Of a stretch of 64,000 bases of DNA, positions 12,116 through 23,524 are shown piece by piece. The translations under genes were made by a program, and so were the position numbers. The DNA comes from Cristatella mucedo (lineage: Eukaryota; Bryozoa; Phylactolaemata; Cristatellidae). Under the pieces are notes generated by a model, which made no database searches, had not been told where the DNA came from, and was given only the letters and a program-made list of their open reading frames with translations. Location: assembly GCA_009760855.2 (NCBI GenBank), contig WPIO01000018.1, positions 2,295,001-2,359,000 of the forward strand. The letters run 5' to 3'. The stretch's first letter is position 1. The number at the start of each line of letters is the position of its first letter.

Positions 12116-15100
12116 CTGGAAAGTTCAAGGTTACGTGCACTTAATGCACAATTTTGCTAGATGAAGTCGAAGCATGCCACAGCAGAAGGATATCCAGTGA
12201 CTTTTTGTCAATTTTTAAAGATTCATGCATAGCTGTAGGTAGAAGGGAGTTTCGGCTACTCTGATAATTTGACGTAGCATTATGACGTGAAGAAGATAAA
12301 AATGCTTCAAATTTAATTATTTAATTTTTTTAATATACCTCTTTTTTTAAAGGATAGTGCTTTTTGTTGTGTTTGAAGATGAAACCTGAAGGGCCATTTT
12401 GAACTAGAAAAATTTGTTATCCTTGCTATTTTAACGGCAAGTGATCATGTTTTTAAACTTATGGTTTGCGACGAGATATTCGCTATCCTGTAGATTTTCA
12501 GGCCATAGCATAATTCGTTATTTTGAACTCGCGGTCACAAAAATTTTAGCAAACAAATTACTTTGAAATCATCATTACGATAGGTTTTCAGCTCTTTCAT
12601 AACCTTTCCTGCGGTATTGGCAATTCAAGAATCAGTCGTATCCTAATTTCAAAAATACGCTGGATTCAGTTGGTGACTAGCTGGAGATGGAGCAAAAGTA
12701 ATTTATATAGAAGTATTTTGAGAACTGACCGTAAACATTTCAAAACTGAACGGCATGATTTTTATCGGCCTTTAGCTGATAGGAGGTATTCTGGAAACTG
12801 AAGTCTTATTTACAACACACAGATTCAATAGCCATTTTGACAGATTGTAGCAGGCTTCAAAGTTTACTACCGATTTAACTTACTTTATGGTTGAGAATAA
12901 ATGCAACTTTGCAATTTACCACTTAAAGATCAGATTTTAGCAACAATTAGCCCTGACTTGGCTAAAAGAATCCATTTTGGGACTTTACCTTTTCGTGAAA
13001 AAGGAATTACATTTCACACGCTCGAGAAATTGTGTCAAAAATCACCTGCCAGCACAAATATTGGCAACTCATCAAGTAACCGCCAATGACATAACTTTAG
13101 CGAGTCGTGATCAATCCTTGGAGGCAAGAAATATTGAAATTTTTTATGAGTGCAGAACCTAATATTGGCTTATAATAAGAATAATAATAATAATGCACTT
13201 GATAAAGCGTCCTCAGAGAACTTACTCTCTTTCTAGGAGCTTTATATTTGCTGCAAAGGGGAATGCAGTTGAATTGCCATTAAAATCATGCTTGAAAAAC
13301 AATCAAAATGAATGATATGGTTAGGGGTGACATGAACAGGGTCAGCATGCAAATTTGGTTAGTGGCAGAAGGCACAGTTAGGTTGGTGTTACTCGAAATG
13401 GCACCTCGGGAGGCATCCTGTAACTTTGTTTTTTACTTGGGCCACAGAAAATTGTTGCTGTATTAATCAGCTTGACAAACTTGGTATAGAGTTTAGTTAG
13501 CACTAAAAAGCCAACTGAATTGATCGGTAAAATTGCTCATTTATGCTCACACCTCGGTTCCTGATATTTTGGCGAGTCGCCTGCACAATCTTACGTAGCC
13601 TAATAGCATTGCTTTTTCGAAAATGTCCGTGGGCCCAACTTCAATGACACACAACTGCATTCCTTCACACGATTATTTTACAGAGAATATGAAAAATAGC
13701 AATACCAATTGCAAAACCTGACAAGGTAACTGGTTAAAACGGGTCAGCCAATAGAATCAAAATACAACTTGTCTACACAGGCTCGAGGTAGAGAGAATAC
13801 TAGAAAATTAGGCTGCTAGTGAAATATAAAAACTTAATTGAATACGCCTTCGAGTGTGTATTAAGAAAATGAGAATCTGTAAGAGGAGGCACACAGTGGG
13901 AGCGTAGCTTCTAATCGGTTTCTTCAGTTGAGGCTACTTTTTGCTTCGAGATCAAAACAAGGAATCAATAGCAAAGCATCGTCATCGCCCATATGTAGGT
14001 GTGTGCATAATCAATGGTAGGCGGCATTTTACCTGGCTAAATATTTGTCTTCAAGCTAATCGCATTTCAGATGGCTTCAGTTATAAAAAAAGAATAATAA
14101 TAATGCAATGCACTTGATAAATCACCCATAGAGAACTCAATCTCTTCCTAGGCACCTTAACTGTGCTACAAAGGGAAGAACAATTGAATCGTGAGTAATA
14201 TCATGCTTGATAAACAACATGAACAACGTGGTGAGGGGTGACATGAACAGGGTAAGCATGCAAATACGTAGTGGCAGCATGAACAGTGTAAGCACACATA
14301 AGCACATGAAAGACGAATCACAGTGACCCATTAAATGCGGTCTAAAGTAGACCTTTTTAAATTCTTTTTAATGTGGTCAAGTCAGGGAATGTTCTGACGC
14401 AAGTCGGAAGGGAGTTCCAGGCTTTGGGAGCGAATGAACTAAATGCACGGTCTCCAAAGGATTTAAGGTTTGTACGAGGTATTGGAAGGCTGTTGGATTC
14501 CGAAAAGCTGGCAGTACGATGCTTGGCCTGATGGGGTGGTATATCGGAGAGATAGGCTGGATCCAAAGAATAAAGTGACCCTAAAGTGAGCGACAACACC
14601 TTGAAAATGATCCTTTAATTGACTAGTAGCCAGTGCGGGTTGATGAGACGTGATGTGATGTAGCAACTGCTTTGTTCACGTCAGACAAGCCTGGCCTCAG
14701 ATTTTTGCACCAGCTGTTATTGCCTGGTTGCAAATGCCGGTAGGGCTGCAACTAGAGAGTTACAGAATTGAAGTCTGGATGTCACAAATGCATGGAGCAA
14801 CTTAGACGTGGTATCCTTATCAAAGCAAGCCCGAATTTTTGCAATTTTATTTAGCTAAAAGTAGGCAGACTTGACTGTGGAGCTGACGTGGTCATCTAAC
14901 GACAAACCACTTTGGAACACGACCCCTTGATTTTAAAATGATTAACCAGGAGATATGCTGCCTGAGCCAATTTTAAGCTTCAGCCGTTCCATTTTCTGAA
15001 TAACACTCTGTTTGCCTATAACTAGTGTGTTAGTTCCAGCATCGTTTAGTTTCAGAAAATTGGCTGCCATCCATGTGTGGATGTCAGTAATACATGCAGC

Positions 15101-18100
15101 AAGTGATTTGAGAGTGTTCGAGGTGCTCGAAGGCTGGGAGGGATCAAAGCAAAGGTGCAACGGAATGTCATCCTCATTAAAGTGAAAGCCTAGAATGGGC
15201 TTGGCAATAATGCGCTAGCACTTTCTGAGAAATTTTAAAGGGGATTTTAAGTTGTTTCAAGGCGAATGCGAAATATAATCATGGCCTTTAAATTTTTATT
15301 ACAAAAAAGAGCTGAGGGTTTCCATTCCACATTAGACAATATACATTCAGGATTAAACCCTACAATTCGAAGCAGTATGGCACTCATTTATCACAAAGAC
15401 GTCTTTCAAGTTACACTTAAAATAAATACGAACTACCATACTGATGCTCTCCAGTTTGGTAGATATAAACTCACGTCTACTCTGGGCCCGTTGAATGAAA
15501 TGCCGCTTAGAAACATACCTTTTCTAATGAAGGATGAGCTCGGATTTCTTGCTTTTGCAGCTTCAAACGTACAGGAAGCTGCAATAATGTCAATTTTCGC
15601 TTCACTTAATTCTTTGCCCAGGAATTTGGCAATTGTGGACACAGAGCCTCGGAGATCCTTTGAAATAAAAGCAAGTTTCCATAAAAATAGTGTACAATAG
15701 ACTCACAACCGTGTATGCTTACCTGAACAACATCGCAAGCTAAGACAGACAGACAATTTTCTAAATAAGATTTAATTCTTGCTGATCGGGATACAGTGGT
15801 TTGCCGTACCAGCTGCTACTAAAGCACTTCAGGAAAGCTAAGTTCAGAGACTCACACTGTGATAAACTTTGTTAGTGGCTTCTTTGCTTTGGTTTCAGTG
15901 GTTCCTTAAAAGTACCTCACTAACCAAATACGTTTAATGCGACATGAAACTGCTCAGTTGCCGAAGCATTCAGGTTCAATCATACTACCTACACTAATAC
16001 TCCACTCGGAAGTCAAAAATAAAAGCTGCTGTTATAATCTCCAGTGGGTCCGAAAAACGTAACATGGTAGTAGTGTTTATAATTGCTTCGCTGCTACTTT
16101 GTAATATACAGACAGTAAGCAAGTGTGGAGCTTGGATCCGAGAGCTAAGTAGATGTAATCAATGTCAACTGAAGGTATTCGTATTGACAGCCACTCCTGT
16201 GCCTATCAACTAGCGATAACATAGTGTTTCGAATGGAATGCTGCAAGAACAGGGCTGTTGAATAGCTGGGAGCAGCACACAAAATGCCATATCTCGAAAA
16301 CTGATTTTCCTTGGCCAGCGATAGCTGCTAGCGACTTTTTTAAATCATATTCTGGCAGATAGTATTTCTCTAGGACTTGCTTGTACGGAAAATGATGCGA
16401 ACGGACGAGGTGTGAGCAGCATTGGTATTGAACAAGAGCTTGGCAAAAGCTAAACGAATGCAGCAGCCCTTGCGGTGCACTGTCACATGCAGTTGAACTA
16501 TACAACCTTAAAATTAATTTACATTTGTTTTTTAGTTAGTCTTTGTGTTAGCTAGTGCAGATTATAAGAAAATATTTTTAATTATTATTCCCCACCATAA
16601 GAATTTCTATTAATATAATGAAATGTTGTTTTTTACTCAATCGCACATCTTTATCTGCCATGCCAGCTAACTGGAACCATATTATATCTATCCTAAATAA
16701 GAGATTTCAGCATTCAACCATGACTCCAGCTTGCACAGAAAATTGATGCATCGTGTACTGGAACAACGTGGCACATTCATCTTTTTAAGTGACTTGGTGT
16801 CACAATGGAGGCTAGCCTGCTAATCCGAACTAAGACTAGTGTTCAAGTCAAATGAGTACACAGATCTATGAAATCACAGATGTGAAAACGAGATTTAGAT
16901 TGTGACTGATTCCAAAAGTCGAGCAGTGCTGTTATCTAGCACATGGATAGCACCTGACATGTTCATAGCTATATATTGTTATCAAGTGTTGGTTAAGTTT
17001 TTAGGTCTTTTTTATAAACTGGAACAATGCCCCTATTTGATGCCTGAACTGCCTCCCTACAGAGCGAGTGTTGATTGTTGTTTAACCAGGCTTCACAATC
17101 AATTGTACAGTGTGAGATTTTGTTTTACTATTCCGGCAAACCTCTTTCATTTCTTCATAGAATATAACCAGAACCTCGCGCCGATTACCAGCCTCCTGAT
17201 AGCTCTTGAAGTGCTTCGACCAGAGGCCGAACGGATCTGAAATAAAGAAAATGACAATATAACAACATAGCAGTCTGCTGGAAATCAATCACTAACTAGG
17301 AAATGACCAGATACTCACTCCGTCCTTGCAAGTATGACTCAAAGAACAAATCCCATGGCACCAGAGAGTTTGACAACATCTTCTGACCTGCTTGTAATTG
17401 ATGCCAAGCACTGACAGCCATATCACGGGGATCTCTGTATACGTAGATCATCTAATGAAAGTAATGTGACCATGATGTTGAAAACATGCTGTTTTGTAGA
17501 CAAATAAGCAATTGCAATGCCAACCGGTGAGGTGGGGAAGCGGTAATCATAAAAAATATTTTTTTTAGGAGTCAAACGAAAGGTTGATAATTCGCGATTG
17601 TATGACAGCTTGAGAGGAGGCTTAACGAAACAGTAACAGAGATTTACATGTACTCCTTAGACCCGCCTACCTTGGCTCGACCGTTCTGCACCTTCTGGGG
17701 TAATATATTGAACAGCAAGTGAGTTCCAATCACTCGTGGCGATGGTAACTGCGAGAGCTTCTCCAAAGTTGGAGCTCCAAGCTTGCGACCTCCAAGTCCC
17801 TAATTTGAAAAGTTACACGTGAAAATTATCCTATGATCATTTCTTCACAAATGAGTGGCTAATGAATCGGATCTAAGCAAACATGGCATGCATTTAGTGC
17901 TTCACATGTACCTGCATGGAAAATTCTTCCGGGGGCTCAATTTCGTATGCGACTTCCCCAATGTCACACTTAGCTGCTTTCTCCAGGTCACCATCGTGAA
18001 TAACCTTTACAGCAATATCGTATGCCCAGTGATTCCCTATAAATGTTGACAAAATGAGATCAGAATTAATAAAACTCTCCGCGAGACAATGCAAAGAGGC

Positions 18101-20110
18101 AACTGGTGTTACTAAAGTTGACCTTATTAATTCTTAGGACGCTTGCAAACAAGTATTGCTAATGTCATAGCGACTGAATAAGCAGTTGGTAGTAATGCGT
18201 CTTACTGTTAAAACTTTACGAAATCACTTTTAAAACTCGGTTTTATTTCTCGAAGATTAGTCTTCTATTAGCAAACTAACTTGCAAATCCTTGCTCTTTT
18301 ATTTGGCTTCCAGTTTTCGCACTTATATTCAAAAAGCGTGCGTATTAGAAAATGTTGCTATGCTCATAGGGCAGGTATCTTCACTGATTTAATAGCCTTG
18401 TTGGTTTGCAGCTGAAGAGCCTTATCGACTGCCATCACCTCTAGCGGTTGGTTATATAGGATCGCCCAACTGCAGGATTCGTACCCACGACCTCGTTTGC
18501 CGAGAGCAAGTTCCTTACCTCCTGGGCTAATATGGCCCAGTACAATTCAGCCTCCCGGTTTTGTGACATAAAGACATTTCATTATTGTAAGTATGTATTG
18601 TATTCCTTCATAACTATTAAGTGCATTCATAAGTGCTTGGGCCTTAGAAGCAGAGCACATGGCCACCAGTAGAAAAAACGTAGCTTTTGAAACTAGGTCA
18701 GTGGTTACCTTGAAAGTGGACGATTTTCTCAGTAAAAAAAGCTATAGGTTTTAAATGTTGTTATCCGCATATATTCATTGGAGTTATGAGATGCAGCACT
18801 ACTAACCCTCACCAAACAGGGATTACATGCAAGGTAAAAAGCAGAAAGCGAGCTAATGGACAACTAAGTCGGATGTAGCCATGCATTTTCAATGGTCTCA
18901 GGAACGGTCTCTGGAATTATAGCCCTAAGCGTTAGACCAAAGAAACTCTCCAAGCAATTACTGGGTTCAGCTGATCTGCTCCTAGATGCCTGGGATCTAG
19001 CAGTAATTTGTAAATTTCGCCACCTTTCCACTTTCATTGAGCACAATTACAGTTTCACAGGGATAACTTTAAAGTTCTTATGTCGTTTCGCTTGTAATCA
19101 TGTGGGCACTGCCTATATTAAGTCATACTATATATAGATATATATAATAATAGTCATGACTTCTTTATCGCAAGCACGGCTCAATTAATAAAATTGCACA
19201 GGCAATAGCTCAGACATGTAACCATTGAAATTGTTCAGTTCATCTCAGACCCTCAGACATTTCAGACATGTTTTTAAGAAAGCCGTTCTACTGTCAGCTT
19301 GCAGTGAACGCCAAGTGGCAGGAAATAAGATGAATGCCAGCAAAATTCTAGCGACTTAAGATTCACTAAATATCAAGGTTTTGGGTGGTTCCTAAAGAAA
19401 ATATTCCGACCTGTGCGGTCTGGTTATTGCTCCACCTATATACAGTGAAAACTAGTGTACATGTGTGGGCAAGCAGCTTTGTGGGTTCCTGCCATGCTGC
19501 TGCATGTCTAGCCAGCCTGGATTTTCCGTTCGACTTTTAAAGCTTGCTCTCTCAAGACTGACATAATCGTTCTGACGTGTGAAAGGAGCCCACGTCCGAG
19601 AGCTGCACGGTCCCAGCATGTCAGCCGACTGGGGTGAAGCAACTACCTGCATGTGTGCATCTTGACGATGCATCTGTAGCAGGACACCTAGCAGCTCTGA
19701 TTAATGCCACTACTGCTTCCATGGACGAGTTATTTCGTTATGGGAGCCTTGCGAATTGGGGTTCGGGCAAAGCTGTCAGCATTGCCTGCCTGCCTGATGC
19801 CACCTGGGCTAACAGACCGAGGTTCGAGAGAGTTGAGCCTAAAACGAACCTCTGCAGCTCCGAGCAATGCTGCGAGTGCATCTGCATCATGTTCTAACTA
19901 GGCATGCCTTCGGCTGGGTAACTGTGCTCTACGTGTCTGACCTGCATTCGGGTAAGTGCAGATAATCACGTCGTCATCTCGAACGTCGTCGTAGCCCTGT
20001 ACGGCTCGAACCCTGTGCTCAGGAGTGAGCAGTCCATCGAACACTGTGCCTCGGTACTCATAAGCCAATTTCCCAAAAGATAGCTCTCCTTGCTGCTGCT
20101 GGTGCTCCAT
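11943..20110 (-). CDS. Gene B: cytosolic sulfotransferase (SULT1-like), seven exons, complete
   Basis: Predicted PAPS-dependent cytosolic sulfotransferase; substrate unknown. Seven exons (20110-19942, 18036-17912, 17799-17671, 17451-17319, 17236-17142, 15657-15519, 12115-11943) total 963 nt, or 320 aa plus stop, with phases 1,0,0,1,0,1. Family SULTs are near 295 aa; the excess is a C-terminal tail. Motifs: P-loop YPNAGNHW (53-60), catalytic His125 in GTHLL, Arg147 and Ser155 in YVYRDPRDMAVS, RKG (262-264) with W269, and dimer motif KSQFTVGQSE (270-279). Odd points: the P-loop Lys (YPKSGT) is Asn, and the Lys of KTHLP is Gly, so activity may be altered. No signal peptide is apparent. Introns 5 and 6 are long (1.5 and 3.4 kb); introns 2-4 are 82-219 bp. 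Confidence 0.93.
12901..13170 (+). other. Unrecognised open frame in gene B intron 6
   Basis: A 62-codon frame starts MQLCNLPLKD. The copy at about 60615-60880 has frame-breaking differences, so it is unlikely to be a conserved gene. It may be a piece of a repeat. Confidence 0.3.
13172..13395 (-). mobile_element. LINE-1 3' end fragment
   Basis: aataataataataatgcac, tgataaagcgtcctcagag, ttatatttgctgcaaag and ggggtgacatgaacagggtc are the LINE-1 3' untranslated part in reverse. It is in gene B intron 6, sense to the gene, and shared with 60890-61095. Confidence 0.85.
14090..15235 (-). mobile_element. LINE-1, 5'-truncated
   Basis: Minus strand: HLCFDPSQPSS, HTWMAANFLKLND and IQKMERLKLKIGS (after RT motif C), through YAPKAWNSLPTC, to the 3' untranslated part and (att)n tail at 14090. 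Frameshifts are present. It is in gene B intron 6, sense to the gene, and shared with 61785-62935. Confidence 0.88.
15519..15657 (-). CDS. Gene B exon 6
   Basis: Acceptor tatttcaaag|GATCTC and donor AGAAAAG|gtatgt; 139 nt, as in gene C. It encodes IAKFLGKELSE and SCTFEAAK and ends SSFIRK plus the first base of Gly, the start of the PAPS-binding RKG motif. Confidence 0.92.
15658..17141. other. Intron 5 of gene B
   Basis: 1.48 kb with no recognisable repeat. A 99-codon minus-strand frame at 16206-16505 shows no family resemblance. 15658-16415 is nearly identical to 63245-64000. Confidence 0.7.
17142..17236 (-). CDS. Gene B exon 5
   Basis: Acceptor ctttatttcag|ATCCG and donor AAAGAG|gtttgc; 95 nt. 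It encodes NPFGLWSKHF and VLVIFYEEMKE, equivalent to the family FGSWxxHV and VLFLxYEDMK. Confidence 0.93.
17319..17451 (-). CDS. Gene B exon 4 (PAPS 3'-phosphate site)
   Basis: Acceptor ttcattag|ATGATC and donor GGACGGA|gtgagt; 133 nt, ending in phase 1. It encodes MIYVYRDPRDMAVS, matching the family YVxRNPKDVAVS, then WDLFFESYLQGR. Confidence 0.93.
17671..17799 (-). CDS. Gene B exon 3 (catalytic His)
   Basis: Acceptor caaattag|GGACTT and donor GCCAAG|gtaggc; 129 nt, phase 0 at both ends. It encodes LPSPRVIGTHLLFNILP, the SPRxxxTHLP element with the catalytic histidine; the usual Lys two residues before it is Gly. Confidence 0.93.
17912..18036 (-). CDS. Gene B exon 2
   Basis: Acceptor acatttatag|GGAATC and donor ATGCAG|gtacat; 125 nt. 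Joining to exon 1 completes YPNAGNHW, followed by AYDIAVKVIHDGDLEKAAK. Confidence 0.92.
18410..18545 (-). mobile_element. SINE-1, best-preserved pol III boxes
   Basis: On the minus strand it reads TAGCCCAGGAGG (A-box, one mismatch to TRGCNNAGYNGG) and GGTACGAATCC (B-box, one mismatch to GGTTCGANTCC), then gggcgatcctatataacc. It lies in gene B intron 1 in sense orientation. Confidence 0.75.
18546..19941. other. Intron 1 of gene B (larger part)
   Basis: No gene seen. There is an AT microsatellite (tatatatagatatatataat) near 19130-19150. G+C rises from about 19500 towards exon 1. Confidence 0.65.
19942..20110 (-). CDS. Gene B exon 1
   Basis: The ATG at 20110 sits in acagcaATGG, a fair initiation context. 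It encodes MEHQQQQ, then AYEYRGTVF and DDDVIICTYPNA, and ends GAATGCAG|gtcaga in phase 1. A stretch of four Gln codons follows the start. Confidence 0.9.
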
Positions 20111-20929
20111 TGCTGTAGAGTTGGGCCTCTGTGGCCTGTCGGCCTTGCAGCTGCCAAGTTAAATAGCTTTACAGGGGCCTGGTTTTTTTTAATAGTGCTA
20201 CACACAGCCCATTCATCCTATCGGTAGACCCTTGTGTATTGCTGAGAATGCTTTGTGTTATCTTCTGGGAGACTGAGCAAACAACGAAGGCCTAGCCAAG
20301 GGCATGGAATTAGGACGAGCTATGCTAGGTGGGGTAGGAATGAGGATACTTGATCCTGTGGGTACGAACAGCCTGTGCACTGCCAGAGCGATCAGCTCAA
20401 TTCCAAGAGCTGTAAGTACACATAGCCGTGCCCTGTGCTGGCAAGCTGAGCTTTGTTGCTAGCTGCCAGCAGCAGCTGCTAAAACCCAGCAAGGATCACA
20501 TGGCCCTCATTCAAGAAGCTCTTTAGATGTCTCCAATTAGTCGTCAGTAAACTGCAGCAGCCCTGAACTGGCCTAGACCTGGGAGAGGAATTACTCCAGG
20601 CCGGTCTAGGAGGGGTCAAGAATGAAGACAATTTAGTGAGCCTGGGTGTGGAATGATCACGGCTCCATCCACGGCGTTTTCCGGAGGACCGTGCCCAATG
20701 CTGTCAACCTGAGCCTCTTCGCTAGCTGCCAGCTCGGGCTGTTGAATCTGCCGAGGGGTCGTTTGACCAGGGCAGAAGCTCCAGCTCATGTTCAGTCTCT
20801 ATCGTGTCTTCCAGTTCGAATGTCTTTGCAAGGCCACAGTTCACTCATTATATGTTTGCTTCAGAGCTGTTGACATGATGCCAGCCACAACCCACAGCTG
20901 CTTAATTCAGCTGGATCTGTTCGTGATTA

Positions 20930-21130
20930 CATGTATGGTCATACTGCTCCTCAGTAAGACATCATCTTTTCGTCACTCGGCAATCTCTTTGCTCACTAAA
21001 AACAAAACCGGTAGCCATGGCACACACGTTCTGGCTGTACTGGGCTGCTACGCCCATGCTACTCACTACTATAACTGCTCTTCTGAGTCAGCTATGCTCA
21101 CCACTTTCTCTTTGCTTCGTGAGATGTAGT
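20930..21130 (+). repeat. Module shared with 9840-9935 and 52620-52710
   Basis: Encodes VLAVLGCYAHATHYYN and then LTTFSLLRE. The two other copies read CYFHATRYLN and SYFHSTHNLN. In the 52.6-kb copy it is joined directly to LINE-1 RT sequence, so it may be a 5' part of a LINE. Confidence 0.5.
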
Positions 21131-21164
21131 CTGTTAGCTACCAAATACCTACTGTAAACCACTT

Positions 21165-21296
21165 TGGCTCGGTGAGCCATGATGGTGCACTAGGTAAGGT
21201 GGTTGACTTTCACGACCTCGGACTCGCGGTCGTGGGTTCATATCCAGCCGTAGGTGACTCTTTACTGCAGCTACAAGCAGCAGTGATAGCCGGCAA
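21165..21296 (+). mobile_element. SINE-1
   Basis: It has gatggtgcactaggtaaggt, cacgacctcggactcgcgg, gtgggttcatatccagccg and cagtgatagccgg in the family order. It abuts the 169-bp direct repeat starting at 21297. Confidence 0.7.
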
Positions 21297-21465
21297 TTCA
21301 GTGACATCCAGGCCTGTATTGTTCCTCCTGCTAACTTGTTGGCTAACGGCTAATGGGAGCATCATCGGAATCATGCCTGTGCACAGCTTCGGCATGCTGC
21401 TGATATGGTTTACACACCGGCTGCTATTGTTCCTCCCTCTTTCCTGCTGGTAAACCACTGTTTGA
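21297..21465. repeat. 169-bp direct repeat, unit 1
   Basis: Nearly identical to 21988-22156, 691 bp away in the same orientation (both run from ttcagtgacatccaggcc to gaaccactgtttga or its variant). It is a recent local duplication or two copies of a young repeat. Confidence 0.85.
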
Positions 21466-21987
21466 GTCTGTGCATGACAGACAGTCAGCTCAGAACAGAG
21501 ATTGTGAGCAAGCCGTAGAGACAGCCAAGACTGAAGAGTCCGAGCAAACCAGAGAGGCCGAGCAAACCAGAGAGGCCGGAGATTCAGTGCGGGCCACCAA
21601 ATATACTTAGGCCGGAGAAGCTGAGGTGCAGGTCGGAGACACTGGGACGCAGGTGGAAGACACGGCGATAGAGTCGGATGAAGTGAATTGATTGACGGCT
21701 GCTGCTTCCACAAACGGCTGCTATTGAAGTTTGCACGGTGACGAATGCCGAGTCCCACTTTGCTGGCTGTTCTCGAAAAGACTTGCACCACCGAGTATCC
21801 TGTGAGCAGCTGTACGGTAACCAGCCTGCCTGTGGGTCAGCTGTTGATGTTAGCTGTTATGCTGATAGGACGCTGGATTCATATTGATGCATTCGCAGCA
21901 ACTAGGCCTGCACAATGCTGAGTGATACATTGCAATTACTCGTGTTGCTGCTTGGCACTTGTGATCTTAAGGTCACGGGCCCTGCAG

Positions 21988-22156
21988 TTCAGTGACATCC
22001 AGGCCTGTATTGTTCCTCCTGCTAACTTGTTGGCTAACGGCTAATGGGAGCATCATCGGAAGCATGCCTGTGCACAGCTTCGGCATGCTGCTGATATGGT
22101 TTACACACTGGCTGCTATTGCTCCTCCCTCTTTCCTGCTGGTGAACCACTGTTTGA
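21988..22156. repeat. 169-bp direct repeat, unit 2
   Basis: See unit 1; only a few bases differ by eye. Confidence 0.85.
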
Positions 22157-22454
22157 TTCACCACCGGGTTAGGCTGGTGTACAGCTGTCGCCCACCTTTG
22201 ATAAACCTTGAGGGTTGACCGGTGCACAGCCGTAGTCGAGTAGTGGGACTTAAGGTGGAGAGAGGAGTGGAGGGAGGCGTTCTTCTCTCTGCTCAATGCG
22301 TCCAGAATAAAATGTCGGTGTTTATAGTCTGCTGGCGTCCTGTATGTGAACGACAAGATCTAGTCCCCCACCAGGTTAAGCATCATGCCACCCGGTGGTC
22401 GGATTGTACCTGCCTACTTAAACCCGTAAAAACCTTAAATCCATGAGAGACCAT

Positions 22455-22845
22455 GCCTAGTAGTATCCTAGTATCCCAGCATTTTGTTCGTGAGCTCCCA
22501 AAATGCAGAAATCCCTCCCGACATGAGTCATGACATCTCCAGACCTGACTAGATTTTAAAAGAAACAAAAAACTACTCTTGTTTAACAGCATTTCGTGAA
22601 TTCCTTTGGTTTGACCTTTATGAGCGTATGGGTGTTGACACTATGCATGCTCTCACTAACCATACTTGCATGCTGGACTGGTGCATGTCACCCCTTACAA
22701 TGTTATTCTTGTTGTTTATTGATCACGATACCACTGAATAACGATCGTGTTTCTTTTGCAACGAGTGCAAAACACCAAGAGAGAGATGGAGTTTTCTGAG
22801 GGCGCTTTATCAAGTGTGCTATGATTATTATTTGTATTTTCAATT
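22455..22845 (+). mobile_element. LINE-1 3' end with C-terminal remnant
   Basis: gtgagctcccaaaatgcaga is a decayed APKAWNS region. Then come ctaaccatacttgcatgctg and gtcaccccttacaatgttat, and a hairpin/tail at 22770-22845. Confidence 0.8.
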
Positions 22846-23524
22846 TGGAACGCTACGAAAGGATACATTTTATCCAGATGTTGTATCGCCAATCACTAGA
22901 GAGACAAACATCAATAGCTATTGACGAACGAGATATGCATGCATGTACAAGCACCCAAATATCCGGCTAAACCGATTATACAAAACACACACGAAGACAT
23001 TCAGGACTTCTTGTTAGTCGAACCACTTCTAGAAAATGAAGTAATAATGCAGTCCTAATCATTGCAATCTCCAAAAATAAAAAATTAACCAACCTTTGTT
23101 GTACAATTCATGTTAATCGTCGCTAGTTACCACTTGCATAGCTTCAGACCAAGTAAACACTCACAGGACAACACTTGCAGCTCAACGGCTGTGAAGAACA
23201 GCTAAGCTTATTCAATCACTTTGAGCGTAGTTAAACCAGATCGAGCCTTGTTTCTGACTTGCTTTCTCGGAATTAGACAGTACATATCTGCTTTGGAGAA
23301 AGATCCCGATATTAGAAACATATCGTTTGATGCTCTGGCTTATTAGGCTCTGTGCATGGTATCACTATCCATATTAAAAACACCCCTAGCCGCATATTTT
23401 AAGTGCATAAAAAGAGATTTATTTTACGGATCACTATGGAAAATGTCTCCTTGTTAGTATTTTCATGTTAAAAGTGACCTAGGGCAAAAAGTGCAGCACC
23501 TACAGGGGCGCTTGAATTTTGGTT
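22846..23524. other. No gene seen
   Basis: A+T-rich, no repeat recognised, no long open frame. Confidence 0.5.

Larger units (their letters stand above)
1..16415. repeat. Segmental duplication, copy 1
   Basis: This segment matches about 45705-64000 collinearly, in the same orientation. Anchors seen by eye: 120-160 with 45822-45860, sulfotransferase exon 2 (1552-1676 with 47228-47352), exon 1 (5974-6154 with 55722-55902), exon 7 (11943-12115 with 59655-59827) and 15657 with 63244. The offset grows from about 45.7 kb to 47.7 kb because of indels. Homology still holds at both window edges, so the true unit is longer and its breakpoints are not visible. It carries gene A (5' part) and the 3' part of gene B. 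Confidence 0.95.
20111..22454. other. G+C-richer stretch upstream of gene B, no gene recognised
   Basis: It contains the SINE-1 at 21165, the 169-bp direct repeat and an 18-bp tandem repeat near 21540-21580 (gagcaaaccagagaggcc twice). Long open frames on both strands (to 193 codons, minus strand 21791-21210) follow composition and repeats; none resembles a family I know. The gene B promoter should lie at its left end. Confidence 0.5.

Noticed and set aside
15266-15700. 144-codon plus-strand open frame
   Set aside because: It is the opposite strand of sulfotransferase exon 6 and its intron; the copy at 63 kb is broken by a deletion.
16206-16505. 99-codon minus-strand frame in gene B intron 5 as an extra exon
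   Set aside because: Exons 5 and 6 join in phase with the expected family sequence; this frame has no SULT resemblance.
21210-21791. 193-codon minus-strand open frame as a gene
   Set aside because: It overlaps the SINE-1 and the direct repeat, and its reduplicated peptide (PLWFAR twice) comes from the 18-bp tandem repeat.
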